Part shown: positions 13,200-23,432 of the stretch, one piece after another
Layout of the letters: each line of letters opens with the position of its first letter
Position numbering within the stretch: the stretch's first letter is position 1
Assembly (NCBI RefSeq): GCF_030272615.1
Contig: NC_081411.1
Location: 42,335,140-42,399,139 of the forward strand
Direction: 5' to 3'
Origin: Cryptomeria japonica
Taxonomy: Eukaryota > Streptophyta > Pinopsida > Cupressales > Cupressaceae
Length of the DNA: 64,000 nt
Translations under genes and position numbers: made by a program
The notes under the pieces: model-generated
Told to the model about the DNA's origin: nothing
The model's database searches: none
What the model saw: only the letters and a program-made list of their open reading frames with translations

Positions 13200-14247
13200 A
13201 CGGACCATTACCTTAGGGAAATATGGAATTTGATAGTTCTAGCCTTAATAGATCTAGATTTTGATTAGATTCTAAGGGTTTTAGGTGTGCCTATTCTTTC
13301 CCTTTAAATTGAATTGATTTAATTAATAATGCTAAAATTAAGTTACATGTCTGTAAATTGAAGTAATTATGCATAAATAGTGAGCTATGGTCATCAAACA
13401 GAGCCACATACCTAGATTTGAGCAATATATTACTGTTTAGATCTATTTCTAGAGGGTAGGCCTAAATTATTGGGGTTGTGGTGTTGATGCCCTAGTCCTC
13501 GAAACATTTCACCATCCAAAAGAGAAACTTTTTGTCTCTACAAATAATGTCGATCCCGAAAATTGCAACTTTGTACTTATTCCTCCACATAGTAGAGAAG
13601 GGAAAATGGTTTGGAATAGGGGTTTGCCTTAGGTCAAACCCCTGTTTTGGAATTATCCATGAAATATAATTGAAATATAAATGAAGTACTATAAGGGAAA
13701 TACTTCCCTTTTGAGAGAAAGGCTGAAAATGTCTAAAACAGGTTTCATGTAGATAGTCTTCATAAAACATTAAACATAATTGTCATCTCTAGTGCTTTAT
13801 TCTTGAATTTACTTCTACTCTAATGCTTGAAATAAGACTAATTGCTTGCTCACTTGAAATTTTTGGATCTCAAGGGTGGATTATGAATTTGAATTGATAA
13901 TCCTTGATCTCAAAATGAGAGGGCTAGACCTCCTTTTATACATGCTAGTCTAAAAAATAATATTTTTTTGATAAGAGATGACACAGGATCTAGGATCCCA
14001 CTCAAATCATGTTACCATTATTAAGCCCCAAAATGGGCCCTTTTGGAGAGGACCAAGATGATGGGCACCTTGGTCCTAAACGTCAGGATCACAAGATCTT
14101 GGGGAAAGAAATGCAGACCATGAAAATGTGAGCTTGATACATGGTGTGAGAAGAATCAGGGCTTCAATCAAGCTTTGGAGGATGAACACCAAAGTGAAGG
14201 CTCAAGTGAGGACAAAATTGTTAGTGAGTATAATTTAGGACGCACTC
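13200..14247 (-). repeat. right LTR-like arm, inverted relative to 8366-9440
   Basis: Read on the minus strand from 14247, this follows the left arm from its start to the AAATTCCATATTTCCCTAA region near 13230, including a TATA-like box (rc of CCTTTTATACATGC, about 13930-13943). A normal element would have its 3' LTR in direct orientation. The inversion therefore implies two insertions or a rearrangement. Plus-strand sequence just beyond (TTTGTGCATTCAAATTT at about 14251) also matches 10150 inside the gag relic. Confidence 0.6.
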
Positions 14248-14832
14248 AAATTTGTGCATTCAAATTTCTCTCCTTGGTGTTAGAAATGTATATTTGGTTG
14301 TTATTGATATCAAATCTTGTGATTGGGATAGGTCCGGAAATAGTAAGTCTATATGAAGGAGATGCATAATAGTGGAAGATAGATATGTATGTATGAAGAT
14401 GTAGAACCTTGAAGGAATACATGTAATAGAAGAATGGATAAGTATTCTTGGGGAAAGTGTTCTTGAAGCTGACTTGGTGCATATACCTACCGAGATGTGT
14501 GTGTGTGTGTGTGTGTGTGTGTTATGGCTTGCTCGGTATGTTGAGAATGATGTTGTATGTGGTGGTAGTAGAGAGTGGTTGTGTTTTGTGTGTAAAGAAG
14601 AAATGAAGAATTGATGTGATAGTGGATGTATATGTAATTAGATCAGTCGGATTGCAAAAGAGTTGCAAAGATTCTTGACTGGATTAGTTGGAAGAAATTG
14701 TTCAAATATTTGATCTTATTAGGAACTGAGCCTATGCATATGTTTCTATCTCTTGGAAATGAGCCCTTTGAGAGTAAGTTGTTGTAATCTAGTCAATGAG
14801 CCCTTTGGATAGTGAGCCCTTTGGAAGTGAGC
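14248..14832. other. LTR-like spacer with GAGCCCTTTG repeats
   Basis: No gene is supported. Near 14757-14833 the phrase GAGCCCTTTGGA or close variants occurs several times, interleaved with GTTGTAATCT/TTGTAATCT. This resembles the U5 end of a copia-type LTR, but I cannot place the boundary. Confidence 0.35.
14496..14522 (+). repeat. (TG)n microsatellite
   Basis: About 13 uninterrupted TG dinucleotides, followed by TTATGG. Confidence 0.95.
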
Positions 14833-14870
14833 CTTGTAATCTCAAATAACTAGTTATTTGAGATTACAAG
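14833..14870. repeat. perfect 38 bp palindrome
   Basis: Nineteen-base arms beginning CTTGTAATCTCAAATAA meet at a central CTAG with no mismatch and no loop. It lies at the edge between the LTR-like spacer and the copia-like gag relic. Confidence 0.95.
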
Positions 14871-14938
14871 AATTAATGAATTTGGTAATCTAAAAGTAGA
14901 AGGAATGTGGGAAGATGGAACAAGAATTAATGAATTTG
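14867..14938 (+). repeat. 54 bp-spaced direct repeat
   Basis: CAAGAATTAATGAATTTG occurs at 14867-14884 and 14921-14938. The first copy overlaps the end of the 38 bp palindrome. Confidence 0.9.
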
Positions 14939-14939
14939 A

Positions 14940-15667
14940 AGTCAAAGGCAAAATTCAATGAAAGCAATGCATTACTAGATAAATTGTTGACCATGTAGAA
15001 ATCTCATAAAGACAAAGAAAGATTAGGTTTTCATTCTGGCAAATGCTTAAAATAGAATAACAATGGCAAAGGCAAGGAAGAGAAGCTGTAAGCTAAAAAG
15101 AAACCTAAGGATACAAACAAGGTCCAAAATCAGGAACCTACTACGAGAAGATATATGCTAGTATGTCAAGCAAATGCTCAAAGGTACCCATCATTCAATG
15201 TTTATTGTTTTCATTGCAATAGTTTTGCACATAAGACTAAAGAATGTAGGTGCAAAATAAATCAGAATATTGAATGCTTTAACTATAAGAGTTTTGGACA
15301 TAAGGCTAATAGTTGCAGTAATCAAGTCATGAATAGAAGATACAGACCGTTTGTGAATGGAGTAAATGGATCACTTATGAAAATGATGAATAAACCCTTT
15401 CATGGTTATTGCCACATATGCTATGGTTTTGGTCACAAAGCCAATCAATGCAAATCTAGAACAACTACAATGAATTCAAGACAAAGGAATATCAAGTGTT
15501 ACAATTGCAACAAGTTTGGACACTTTGCTAATAGTTGTAGGAATGTGATTTCTCTAGAAAAGACAAATAAATCTAAGAAGAGGAATGTTATGGTATGGAG
15601 AAAGAAGGAAGCAATTGTGTCTGCTATACTAAAGTTTGGTACAGATGCTTCATTCTCTGAAAATTGA
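14940..15667 (+). pseudogene. copia-like gag C-terminus with four zinc knuckles
   Basis: A 170-codon open frame (15155-15667), readable upstream to about 14940 through stops, holds four CCHC-type knuckles: 'CFHCNSFAHKTKEC', 'CFNYKSFGHKANSC', 'CHICYGFGHKANQC' and 'CYNCNKFGHFANSC'. Gag nucleocapsids use these to bind RNA. The second has Tyr in place of the second Cys, so it should not bind zinc properly. A Lys-rich linker precedes them ('KKKPKDTNKVQ'). The element continues on the same strand with a decayed orphan frame at 16040. The stretch between, 15668-16039, has no frame I can support. Confidence 0.7.
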
Positions 15668-16039
15668 TTTGGTAGCTTTAGCTTAGGAGGAGCTCCAAAG
15701 AATATCTATTTGTCCCCCCTCACGAAGGAGATACATGCTATGGCCTTGACATGTTGGTGTCGATATTATATAGTGTGCTTTGATAGATCGTGTATACAGA
15801 AGTATAGAATACAGATGATGACATCATTGTGGCATGACACTTTTTCGCAACAGAACCCTAGGCATATCAAACATGTTAAATATCTATTTTCGTGATCATT
15901 TTGACATTGTGTGTTGAAGAGTCAAAAGAGAGAGCAATTAAAGTGCATAAGAAGAATCTGAGCAAGGATAGCACAAAAGAGGTATTTTTACATCCTTTCC
16001 TATGGAATCTAAGATGAGAGTAATGAGTGAATCCAGCTG

Positions 16040-17750
16040 TAGAGATATTTAGAAATTGGAAAAGGTACAATTAGATGAATTTGATCACAAGAAAATTAGG
16101 AATATTGAAAGTTTTTTCATAGATGAAGAATCTCAAAGAGTCAGAGAATTAGGGCACAAATGTTTGGGTATTTGGGGTGAGTTTATGTAGTTCACCAATG
16201 AGGTTTCAATCAAGTTCCATTTCAACTGTACTCAAGTTGTCGAACCTATTCCAACAAAGAGATCAGTAAAAAACAAAGATGTTGAAACCCTAATTAGCCT
16301 TATGGAAGATCAAGGGGCATTTCTAATTGATACAATCATTGACCAGGTGGTGAGGTATGTTACTTATGGTGTTTCTTAGAAGATTTATTTCTGAAACAGA
16401 GAAGGATTAACTTCTACTATAGATGTGTACATTGCACATCATATGGTAAAAGAAGGCAAAGATTTTGATTTGTGTGAATCATTACAGATGCAATTGACAG
16501 AGAATTTCACCATGACAATAGATGATGGATAACCTTTCTATTTTGGTTCCTTATTCATGTGCTTGATGCTTTATTTCTTACTATCTTTGTACCATTAAAG
16601 GAGAAAGTTGTATGGAAGTCAAATTCCCCTGTTGGAAAACAAATTTACAAGCATCTAGGTTGTTTAGCAGATAAAGATAAGGCATGTAAAAATCATCTCA
16701 AAAATCTTCAAAAGATGTGGTGTTCTAGTCCAACTCCTCATCTGGTAGAAGAAGTTTGAAGAGAAGAGATGCATTTTCCTCTCCAAAACTAAAGAAGATG
16801 AAGAAAAGTGAAGAGAAGAAAGAAATAGTTAATCTTGATGATCCAAAATCTCCTATAGAACCTAAGGAAAAGATGGCTATAGTTGAAAAACAATATGGTA
16901 TGGATGAAGATGACCCTTGCAAGACAAAAAATATTTTAAGTGTGCTTGAAGAAGAAGATGACATGACGAAAATTGGTGATATGTGGCTTTCTCATTCATC
17001 CTATGATTAGGATAAAATTGAAGAAGTCTTAGTTGTTTATATGCTTCAAAATAACATAACTTTAAATAATATTGTGGATATTTTACCAGATGCCCTGTTT
17101 GAATAGCTCGTAGATCATTTAAAGTAGTCACCTAAAGAAATTGTTAAAAAAGATGGAGCACAGGAAGCTATGGAGAAAAGGTGTGCCAATGCTTAGAAAA
17201 GATTATCAAAAAGCATAAAGGAAATGAAATAATGTGTTGAAGAAGTGGCCAGAGTGTATACGTATTGCCTCTAATGGCCTGTTGCTATTCAAAATTTTAG
17301 AGCTAAAATTGACTCCATTGAGTTCAAGTTGAACTCCCTTGGTAAAAAAAATTGATATTTTCAGTGATAAAGGTGGTGTATGAAGAAAAACGATAAATTA
17401 TTTATACATTGGGCTTATATTTATCCAAAGAAAGCAAGAAGATGTAGTAAATACTTTCTCGAAAGTAAAGGAGATAGTTGAAGCTAGATTAGAACATCTT
17501 TCTGATATCCTTGTTGAAGAAGAAAATTGTGAGCATAATCCTTCCTTATCAGATTCCTTAACTGATGCTATTGACTTGGTGGAGAACAATAGTTTGTGTG
17601 AAAACCTTAGAATGACTATGGATTCCTCGAAAACCTTTCTTCTAAAACTTAAAGAGATGTATAAGATAATTTTCCACGTGAAGCGCAATTGAAACAATTC
17701 TTTTTTGGGGAAGCATTTTTTTTGGTAAACTTTATTTGTTGTTACCATTT
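16040..17750 (+). pseudogene. decayed orphan retroelement ORF, relative of 60212-63574
   Basis: The plus strand contains coding-like segments in changing frames. 'VYIAHHMVKEGKDFDLCESL' then 'FYFGSLFMCLMLYF' match, in order, the minus-strand protein at 63.0-62.8 kb ('KIVKKGMKIDLCEVLL', 'LKFGSMLVCMFFYF'). The following 'KVVWKSNSPVGKQIYKHLG' matches 'KVVWELHQPITHQINDYIKHLG'. An acidic/Lys-rich middle (16756-17010) and a helical tail near 17440-17690 ('SKVKEIVEARLEHLSDILVE') complete the same architecture. Many stops and frameshifts show it is dead. A polypurine tract just downstream supports its being the 3'-most gene of a copia-like element. Function unknown. Confidence 0.65.
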
Positions 17751-17762
17751 GTCCTTGATGTC

Positions 17763-17774
17763 AAAAGGGGAGAT
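17763..17774 (+). other. polypurine tract (retroelement plus-strand primer)
   Basis: AAAAGGGGAGAT is preceded by TGATGTC; the minus-strand element has the same motif at 59849-59860 directly before its 3' LTR. Here the expected TGTT LTR start does not follow, so the LTR was lost or replaced. By about 17850 minus-strand gypsy sequence has begun. Confidence 0.6.
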
Positions 17775-17849
17775 ACAGAGATTATGAAAGGGAGAGATGA
17801 GATAAAGCATAGAATAGGGAATAACTCATCTAGGCTGATATCTTGAAGC

Positions 17850-18345
17850 TAATATACTTCTTGTGCCAATCTTGGTCCACCTGTTGCAATTGTCTATGTG
17901 AGCACTTGTCCTCGCCCTAGTTTCATAGGTTGTATCTCTATATCATACTCTTGGATAGTGGCGACCCACTTTTCTCATCTTTCACCAAGCTCATTCTACA
18001 TTAATAACGTCTTTAGCACTATGTCTGAGACAATGGTGTGCACGTTGCTTCTTAGAATGTAATGGCAAAATTTCTTAATTGCTTTTACTAGTGTGTACAC
18101 TTGTTTCTCTACATTGGAGTATCTCAATTCAGCATCTTTGAGTGGTGAAAACATGAATGCAATCAAGTGCTCATCTTTTTCTTCTTTCTTTTGAGTAAGG
18201 ATGGTCGCGCAAATGTGTTCTGATATAAATGAATACAAGAAAAATGGCTTTGTGTAGTCTAGACTTATGAGGATAGGAGCATTGGCAATTGCTTGTTTAA
18301 TCTCTTCAAATTCTCTCTTGGCTGGTGGAGTCATTCCATCTTTAT
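17850..18345 (-). pseudogene. Ty3-gypsy RNase H remnant
   Basis: The open part (18334-17996) reads 'DYTKPFFLYSFISEHICATIL', 'LRYSNVEKQVYTLVKAIKKF' and 'HTIVSDIVLKTLL', the order of the gypsy RNase H that degrades RNA in RNA-DNA hybrids. The catalytic Asp usual in the first block is replaced ('YSFIS'). The tail continues past a stop to 'KWVATIQEYDIEI'. It directly follows the RT on the minus strand. The sequence ends near 17850 without an integrase, at the junction with the plus-strand copia-like relic. Confidence 0.7.
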
Positions 18346-19110
18346 ATCTTTCTTTAACATTTCATTTAATGGCCTGAATATCTTGGCAAATCTTGTTATG
18401 AACTTCTAAACAAAGTAGATATTCCCAAAAAATGACTTTAATTCCTTCTTGCTAGCAGGCATGCTTATCTTGGATATCACCTATATTCTGTCAGGATCAA
18501 TGGATGTACATTTCTCTTATATTACATGTCCAAGAAATTTGCCTTTTGTAACCCCAAACATACATTTCTTTGGATTAAGTGGAATTTCATATCTCCTACA
18601 CCTTTGAAATATCTTTCTGAGAACTGGCACGTGGTCTTCTCTTTTCTTAGAGAATACAATGAGGTCATCCATATAAATAATGATGCATTTTCCTACTAGG
18701 TCTTGAAATGCAATATCCATAGCCCTTTGAAATGTGGCTTCAATATTTATCAACCCGAAAGGCATTATTCGATATGCAAATGTGCCCCATTTGGTTGTAA
18801 AAGTTGTCTTTAATCTATCTTCCACTTCGACCATCACCTAATTATAGCCTGAATATCCATCAAGGAATGACATCATTTGAGATCCATTTATAATTTGAAA
18901 TACTTCATCAAGTGAAGGCAACAGGTAGTTGTCTTTTTTGAAGCTCTATTGAAATTGCGAAAATCTACTCATAAGTTGAATTTGCCATTTTTCTTTTGTA
19001 CTGGGACCAAATTGGCGACCCATGTGGAGTGTCTTACTGGAAAAATTATCATCGCAAATAAAAGCATCTTGACTTCTTGATAAATTAATGGTTCCAACAA
19101 CGAATTCACT
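18346..19110 (-). pseudogene. Ty3-gypsy reverse transcriptase, decayed
   Basis: RT motifs appear in order on the minus strand: 'DNYLLPSLDEVF', 'MSFLDGYSGYN' (first catalytic Asp), 'TTKWGTFAYRIMPFGL', 'TFQRAMD', 'YMDDLIVFSKKREDHV' (the YxDD active site) and 'NPKKCMFGVTKGKFLGHVI'. The open core is 18837-18517; stops and at least one frame change lie on either side. The catalytic Asp residues survive, but the frame is broken. Its neighbours are an extra RNase H upstream and the usual RNase H downstream. Confidence 0.85.
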
Positions 19111-19489
19111 TGTCTTTGGTGTTATCTATAAGGTTTGCTCTCCAACTTGAGAGGGATAGTGTGAGTGATGATGAACGTGTCATAAGTTTTCAAGTCTCCT
19201 ATCCTCATGCAATTATATCAGAGAACTCTCTCATTCTCCATAGTATGTTTTCCTTTTATTTACGTGTGCAAACTTTACCTATATGTACATTTTTTAGTTC
19301 TTCATTAGTTTCTAGGTTTACTATTTTGCACATATCTCCTTGGATAGCCTGGTATTTAAGTGAATTCAAATTGTCTACATCAAAGATCCTTTCAAGTTGG
19401 ATCATTCCCTTAGGAATGGTGTTGGTCTTTAGATTCATGATCCCTTCTAGGTCAAACTCGGCTTCCTCGAGTTCTTCCTCATCAATTAT

Positions 19490-20040
19490 CTACGTGAGGA
19501 ATATGTCTAAGTTTCTTAAGAAATCCAAGATATGCTTATCATCATCTAACACTTGGAAGTTGGTAATATTGTTTCGGATAGATGGTACCAATGTTAATTG
19601 AACTATGAACTTCTTCAACCCTTCCATGTTGAGAGGTTCTAATGAGCTTATAGCTTGAGCTAGTGAGTTTGCTACTTGATTTTTCAAGCAGTAAACATAT
19701 TTGATGTTGAAAGCCTTGAAGCTCTCTATCGGGTCCTAAACCCTATTGTGATAGTATCTCAACCTTTTATCATGGCATACATATTGCTTCCTTACCTACC
19801 TGATGACCATTCTAGAGTCTCCAAATACATGAAATGTTTTGATTCCTTTCTTGATAGCTAGAAGTAACCCATGAATCAAAGATTCATATTCTACTACATT
19901 GTTTGTAGATGAAAATTGCAATTTGTGGGTAGTGAGGTACGCTTTTCTTGATGGACTGATTAATTCAAAGTTGGTACTAGCTCCCTTCTTGGATTTAGAT
20001 CCATCGAACCTTAACATCCATGCTTGATTCTCTTCTTGTG
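19490..20040 (-). pseudogene. additional (archaeal/plant-type) RNase H domain upstream of RT
   Basis: 20017-19796 encodes 'MLRFDGSKSKKGASTNFELI', 'NNVVEYESLIHGLLLAIKKG' and 'VFGDSRMVIR', with the D-E-D residues of the plant RNase H (RVT_3-type) fold. The closing 'NQVANSLAQAISSLEP' lies at 19687 onward, after interruption. A linker ('NITNFQVLDDDKHILDFL') leads to the RT. It is therefore a second RNase H, between protease and RT, in the same element as the gypsy RNase H after RT. Tat-lineage elements are known to carry a second RNase H of this type. Its placement here, upstream of RT, is what I read from the order. Confidence 0.7.
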
Positions 20041-20330
20041 GGTTCTGATGTTGAGTCTAATTGCTATTTGAGGTTTCTTCATGTTTTCTTGGTACGAAAT
20101 CTTCTTTTTTCTTGATTTCATTATTTGAAGAATTTATATTACTCTCGAGCCATTCAATCTTTTCATTTTTCAGTGCTTATGGGATCTTCTTGTAAACCAA
20201 ATCCAAAGAAACCTTGCACATATCACATGTGAACTCTGAATGGAAGGCACTATGTACTCTACACCAATTTGGTAATAATAGATCTTCAATGCATGCCTTG
20301 TTTCTCAATTTTATTCATTGAATAACATTC
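20041..20330 (-). pseudogene. polyprotein spacer with a C/H-rich putative metal-binding motif
   Basis: Between protease and the extra RNase H the minus strand reads 'KACIEDLLLPNWCRVHSAFH' and then 'SEFTCDMC', giving W-C-x2-H, H-S-x-F-T-C-x2-C. A closely similar pattern ('VWCRIHNTTHS', stop, 'FTCSLCEE') is found in a separate relic near 23.9 kb. The conservation suggests a real domain, possibly zinc-binding. I do not recognise it. Confidence 0.45.
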
Positions 20331-20649
20331 TTGAGGATAAATTTCTTGAAATTTTCAAATGTGTCATTGTCATCATCGGAGGAAGAGTGACAATCATTCT
20401 CAATAATGGCTTTGGTTGAATTGGGTGCCCCTTGAGGGTCATCTTCTCTCCTTGGTCCTCGCAACATTAGCACTTCTCCAACTTTATGTGTCCCCATGTC
20501 TACTTCTAAAAAGAGTATCTCATTGTTCTCTCCATATTTGTTATCATTGACTTCAACCTTGGTGTACTATCAATCTTTATCTAGTTAGGAAGTCCTTTCC
20601 ATGGCAACCACATGTGTGAGAAGTCTATCGCCACATATCCATTTAGGCT

Positions 20650-20910
20650 TCAGGGCCAATCTCTACTCAAAAGCATGTTGTTTACATCTGGTATGTCTAC
20701 TATTAAAATATCAATGAAATTTTGGATCCTTGGATCGACTACTAGTTGCATGTGTATGTTTTTTAATTCCCCTATGATTGGGACTTTTATTTTGTCAAGA
20801 TGAGTAACTTTCTTGTTTGTGGAAATAGGAGTGAGATCTAGTCTTCTACATACTGTAAGAGGCATGATGTTGCTAGATGCACATGAGTCCACCAAACAAT
20901 TGTGTAACAT
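20650..20910 (-). pseudogene. gypsy aspartic protease domain
   Basis: An 86-codon open stretch with 'MLHNCLVDSCASSNIMPLTV' around the catalytic Asp, then 'VTHLDKIKVPIIGELKNIHM' and 'IDILIVDIPDVNNMLLSRDW'. The active site reads D-S-C where retropepsins have D-S/T-G; the lost Gly would be expected to impair catalysis. It lies in the correct place upstream of the RT and RNase H pieces on the minus strand. Confidence 0.65.
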
Positions 20911-21430
20911 CTTGCCAAATATTCTGACTGATAAAATGAATGGGTTTGGTTCATCCCTTCCTTGGTAGAAAACAACTGGTTTGTCCTCTTGGAATCTTGG
21001 CTTTTCTTTAGGTTTTGTTAGCAGTGGCGACCCACTTGCAATGGCTTTTGAGCTCTCTTTCTTATTGCATCTTGATTCGCAACAACTTCTTTATTTGAAA
21101 TAGGTTTGTTAATTTTCACTCCGATATCTTTCTCGTAGCACTTGTAGTTATGGCAGGCAAGCTCTGGCTTTCAAGGACACATTCCTTCTGTTAGTAAACA
21201 GATTTGTCACTTCAAAATATTCTACTATGTGCCCAATGGAAGAGTGAAAAAAAGTTCCCATCAGTTGGATAGACCGTTCTGCGAAACACGATCTTCCTCT
21301 GCGTTTGAGAGGGGCAGCTCCCTTGTATGATAGGGGCATTTGTATTTTCACGAATAATTAACCTTGAAAAGGAAAATGAACAATAACTATGAATGGATTT
21401 GGAGGAAATCTTCACAACAAACATACAATT
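20911..21430 (-). pseudogene. probable gag C-terminal remnant
   Basis: Minus-strand open pieces (21424-21148) include 'RGRSCFAERSIQLMGTFFHS' and 'SIGHIVEYFEVTNLFTNRRN', followed by 'CHNYKCYEKDIGVKI', suggesting degraded nucleocapsid knuckles. The position directly upstream of protease supports gag, but no intact CCHC motif remains. Confidence 0.35.
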
Positions 21431-22157
21431 GCCACTTAGACTCCATCGACTTTTAAACTTGTCACTATCAACTCTAGACTACACATGAGAAGAGAGTGAT
21501 ACAAAACATTAAGTTTGCATAACGCCTATCTATTTCAGAGATACCAAAGAAACTTATAATGTTATATGACCATTGTCTTCATGAAATTGGGAAAGTGATT
21601 TGCATGCTTTCTATTGCAATATCACACAATAATTACATAGCATCGAGCAAATGAACACTTAACAATCATGGAAGCACTCCCAATCTGCCTTGTATTCAAA
21701 AAAGATGAAATTATACAATTCAAAATTTCTAGTTGTCCCAAACTCACAAAAATCCAAAAAGTTCTTCTTCCATCTATCTTTCTAATATTTATAGCCTATC
21801 AAAATAACTACCTCATAACCAACTTTGATTTTGAGTTAAAAACTAACTCATTTCTACGCGAATTACAATGAGTTAATAACTAGCATATTTATGCGCAGAA
21901 AAAGTCAACCTATTAACCTTGACTCTATGAGATAGAAAATCACAACTTATACAATGAAACCAAAAATAAACTCAAGACTAACCAAGCAACACATAACAAA
22001 AGAGAATATACAAAGATATGAACATGGTGTTACTTTTTGATATCACGAAAAAGCATGCTAGCTGATTGTTTGTGTCTGTTGAATTGGTGTTTCAACCTTG
22101 AATGGCTTGTATGCTTTGAGCGCGTCTACCATGAACTTGTACCTGGGAATGATCATA
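21431..22157 (-). other. possible LTR R-U5 and leader between orphan ORF and gag
   Basis: No coding sequence is seen. On the minus strand a TATA-like GGCTATAAATATTAG lies at about 21782-21796, 365 bp past the orphan-ORF stop at 22158, and gag-like sequence begins about 360 bp further on. TGGTATC at about 21538 resembles the start of a tRNA primer site but is not preceded by CA, so I do not call it. Confidence 0.35.
21784..21793 (-). promoter_or_regulatory. candidate LTR TATA box
   Basis: TATAAATATT on the minus strand, located between the orphan-ORF stop and gag. The equivalent site in the 29-37 kb unit is the TATTTATA at 35962. Confidence 0.4.
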
Positions 22158-23125
22158 TTATCCATTTTTAGTTTGGTAGTTGTTTGGCCATCCTGAATTA
22201 ACCAAATCCTGATAATATGAGGGCATGTCACAAGCATCTAAGGCAACTGAAACAACACTGAGCCTCTTCATTCTATTTGCATCTGACACCTGTACATCTG
22301 CTAATTCAATATTAATTTTGTCTTGAAACTTGCTTAAGAGCAGTTGACTGTCCATTCGCTGAAATTGCTCTTTTACCGATACATCACCAATGATATTCAT
22401 TGTATCTTCTATTATCTTCATCTTTGTTTGTTCACAAGCTATCAAGAGTTTTTGATACTCATCCAAGCATTGTCTGATATTCTCCAATTTCCAACTTATG
22501 CTCTTGCACCATGTATTGGATTGATTTTCTTCTTTATGAGAGAAGATCTTTTCAGCAATGAGTACATTCATATCTGTTTTTGCTATCCTTTGGAATTCTT
22601 TCAAAGTATCCTACCAAGACATTTCTTGTTCTTTGGCATTCTTCAATTCCGTTGCAATTTCTTGTTCCTGTGCATCCAGCTTTATGTGAACATCTTTGGC
22701 CTTCTCAATGAAGTCTTGTGTTTCCGACTTCATTTGATTAATCCACTCTTCTAACATCCTACTCCATTTCATGCATTTGTGTATATCTTCCATCACCTTC
22801 TTCTCAATAATTCCTCCAGTGTGCGCTAATGTTGAAGTTGAGGCTGACTCCAATTGTCTATCTGAAGAATCCACAATAGATTTGATTTAGGATGAAAGAA
22901 CATGAATTTGTTGCTTTAGTTTATTCTTTGTTTCCTTATCCTTTTTTGCTTTGTCAGCAAGAATATCATATGTTGTCCTTGGCCAAGGTGTTGAGGGGCA
23001 AATCAATTGAACTCCATCTCATCTAAGGGATCTAACTACTACCAAACCTAACTAAAGCCTAAAACTAAAGAAAAAAGAGGGGGTCCCTATTTGTGATGGG
23101 CACAATGTGTGAAATTGTCACAACA
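22158..23125 (-). pseudogene. LTR start joined to C-terminus of an orphan ORF
   Basis: On the minus strand from 23125 the sequence begins TGTTGTGACAATTTCACACA and soon CAAATAGGGACCCCCTC. This is nearly the same start as the 7.6 kb unit at 29191. After about 150 bp it enters a coding frame whose C-terminal half (22874-22158) is open except for a TAG at 22611. 'TYDILADKAKKDKETKNKL' aligns with 'TFEALKDKFREEVEKNRKL' of the 32538-35777 protein, and the helical tail has a similar layout ('ISWKLENIRQCLDEYQKLL'). The N-terminal two-thirds and any upstream array are missing, so an internal deletion is likely. AGGTC follows the boundary at 23126-23130; its partner was not found. Confidence 0.6.
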
Positions 23126-23130
23126 AGGTC

Positions 23131-23340
23131 TTGATGTTGCAATGGATAGACTCAGTGAATGATGTGATTTTGTTGGTATCACAAAGGAACTTACGCTTAG
23201 CTAGAATTGGAATACTAAACTGATTCAAACTTTAAATAAAAGGCAAAAGGGATAAGGGTTTGAGAATTCTAATCTAAGACCTATAAACAATGATGACAAT
23301 GGATAGTGCTTAGATAGACAAATGCCTAAAATTTCCTACA
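23131..23340. repeat. direct repeat copy 1 (about 210 bp)
   Basis: Matches 24598-24805 in the same orientation. Shared runs include GGATAG-CTCAGTGAATG, AAAGGAACTTAC, AGAATACTAAACT and GGATAGTGCTTAGATAGACA. It starts a few bases after the boundary of the inserted minus-strand element. Confidence 0.8.
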
Positions 23341-23432
23341 TTGTAATCATATTTGGAGGAGCAACTTCATGAATTATGCTTACATTTGTATCTAGTGAAT
23401 CAACATCATGATATAATGAAAGCTCCTATCCA

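Noticed and set aside
21538-21544. Possible tRNA primer site TGGTATC on the minus strand
   Set aside because: It is not preceded by a CA LTR end and matches only seven bases, so it was not called.
22344-22754. 136-codon plus-strand hydrophobic ORF
   Set aside because: Antisense to the helical, charged C-terminus of the orphan-ORF relic at 22158-22874.
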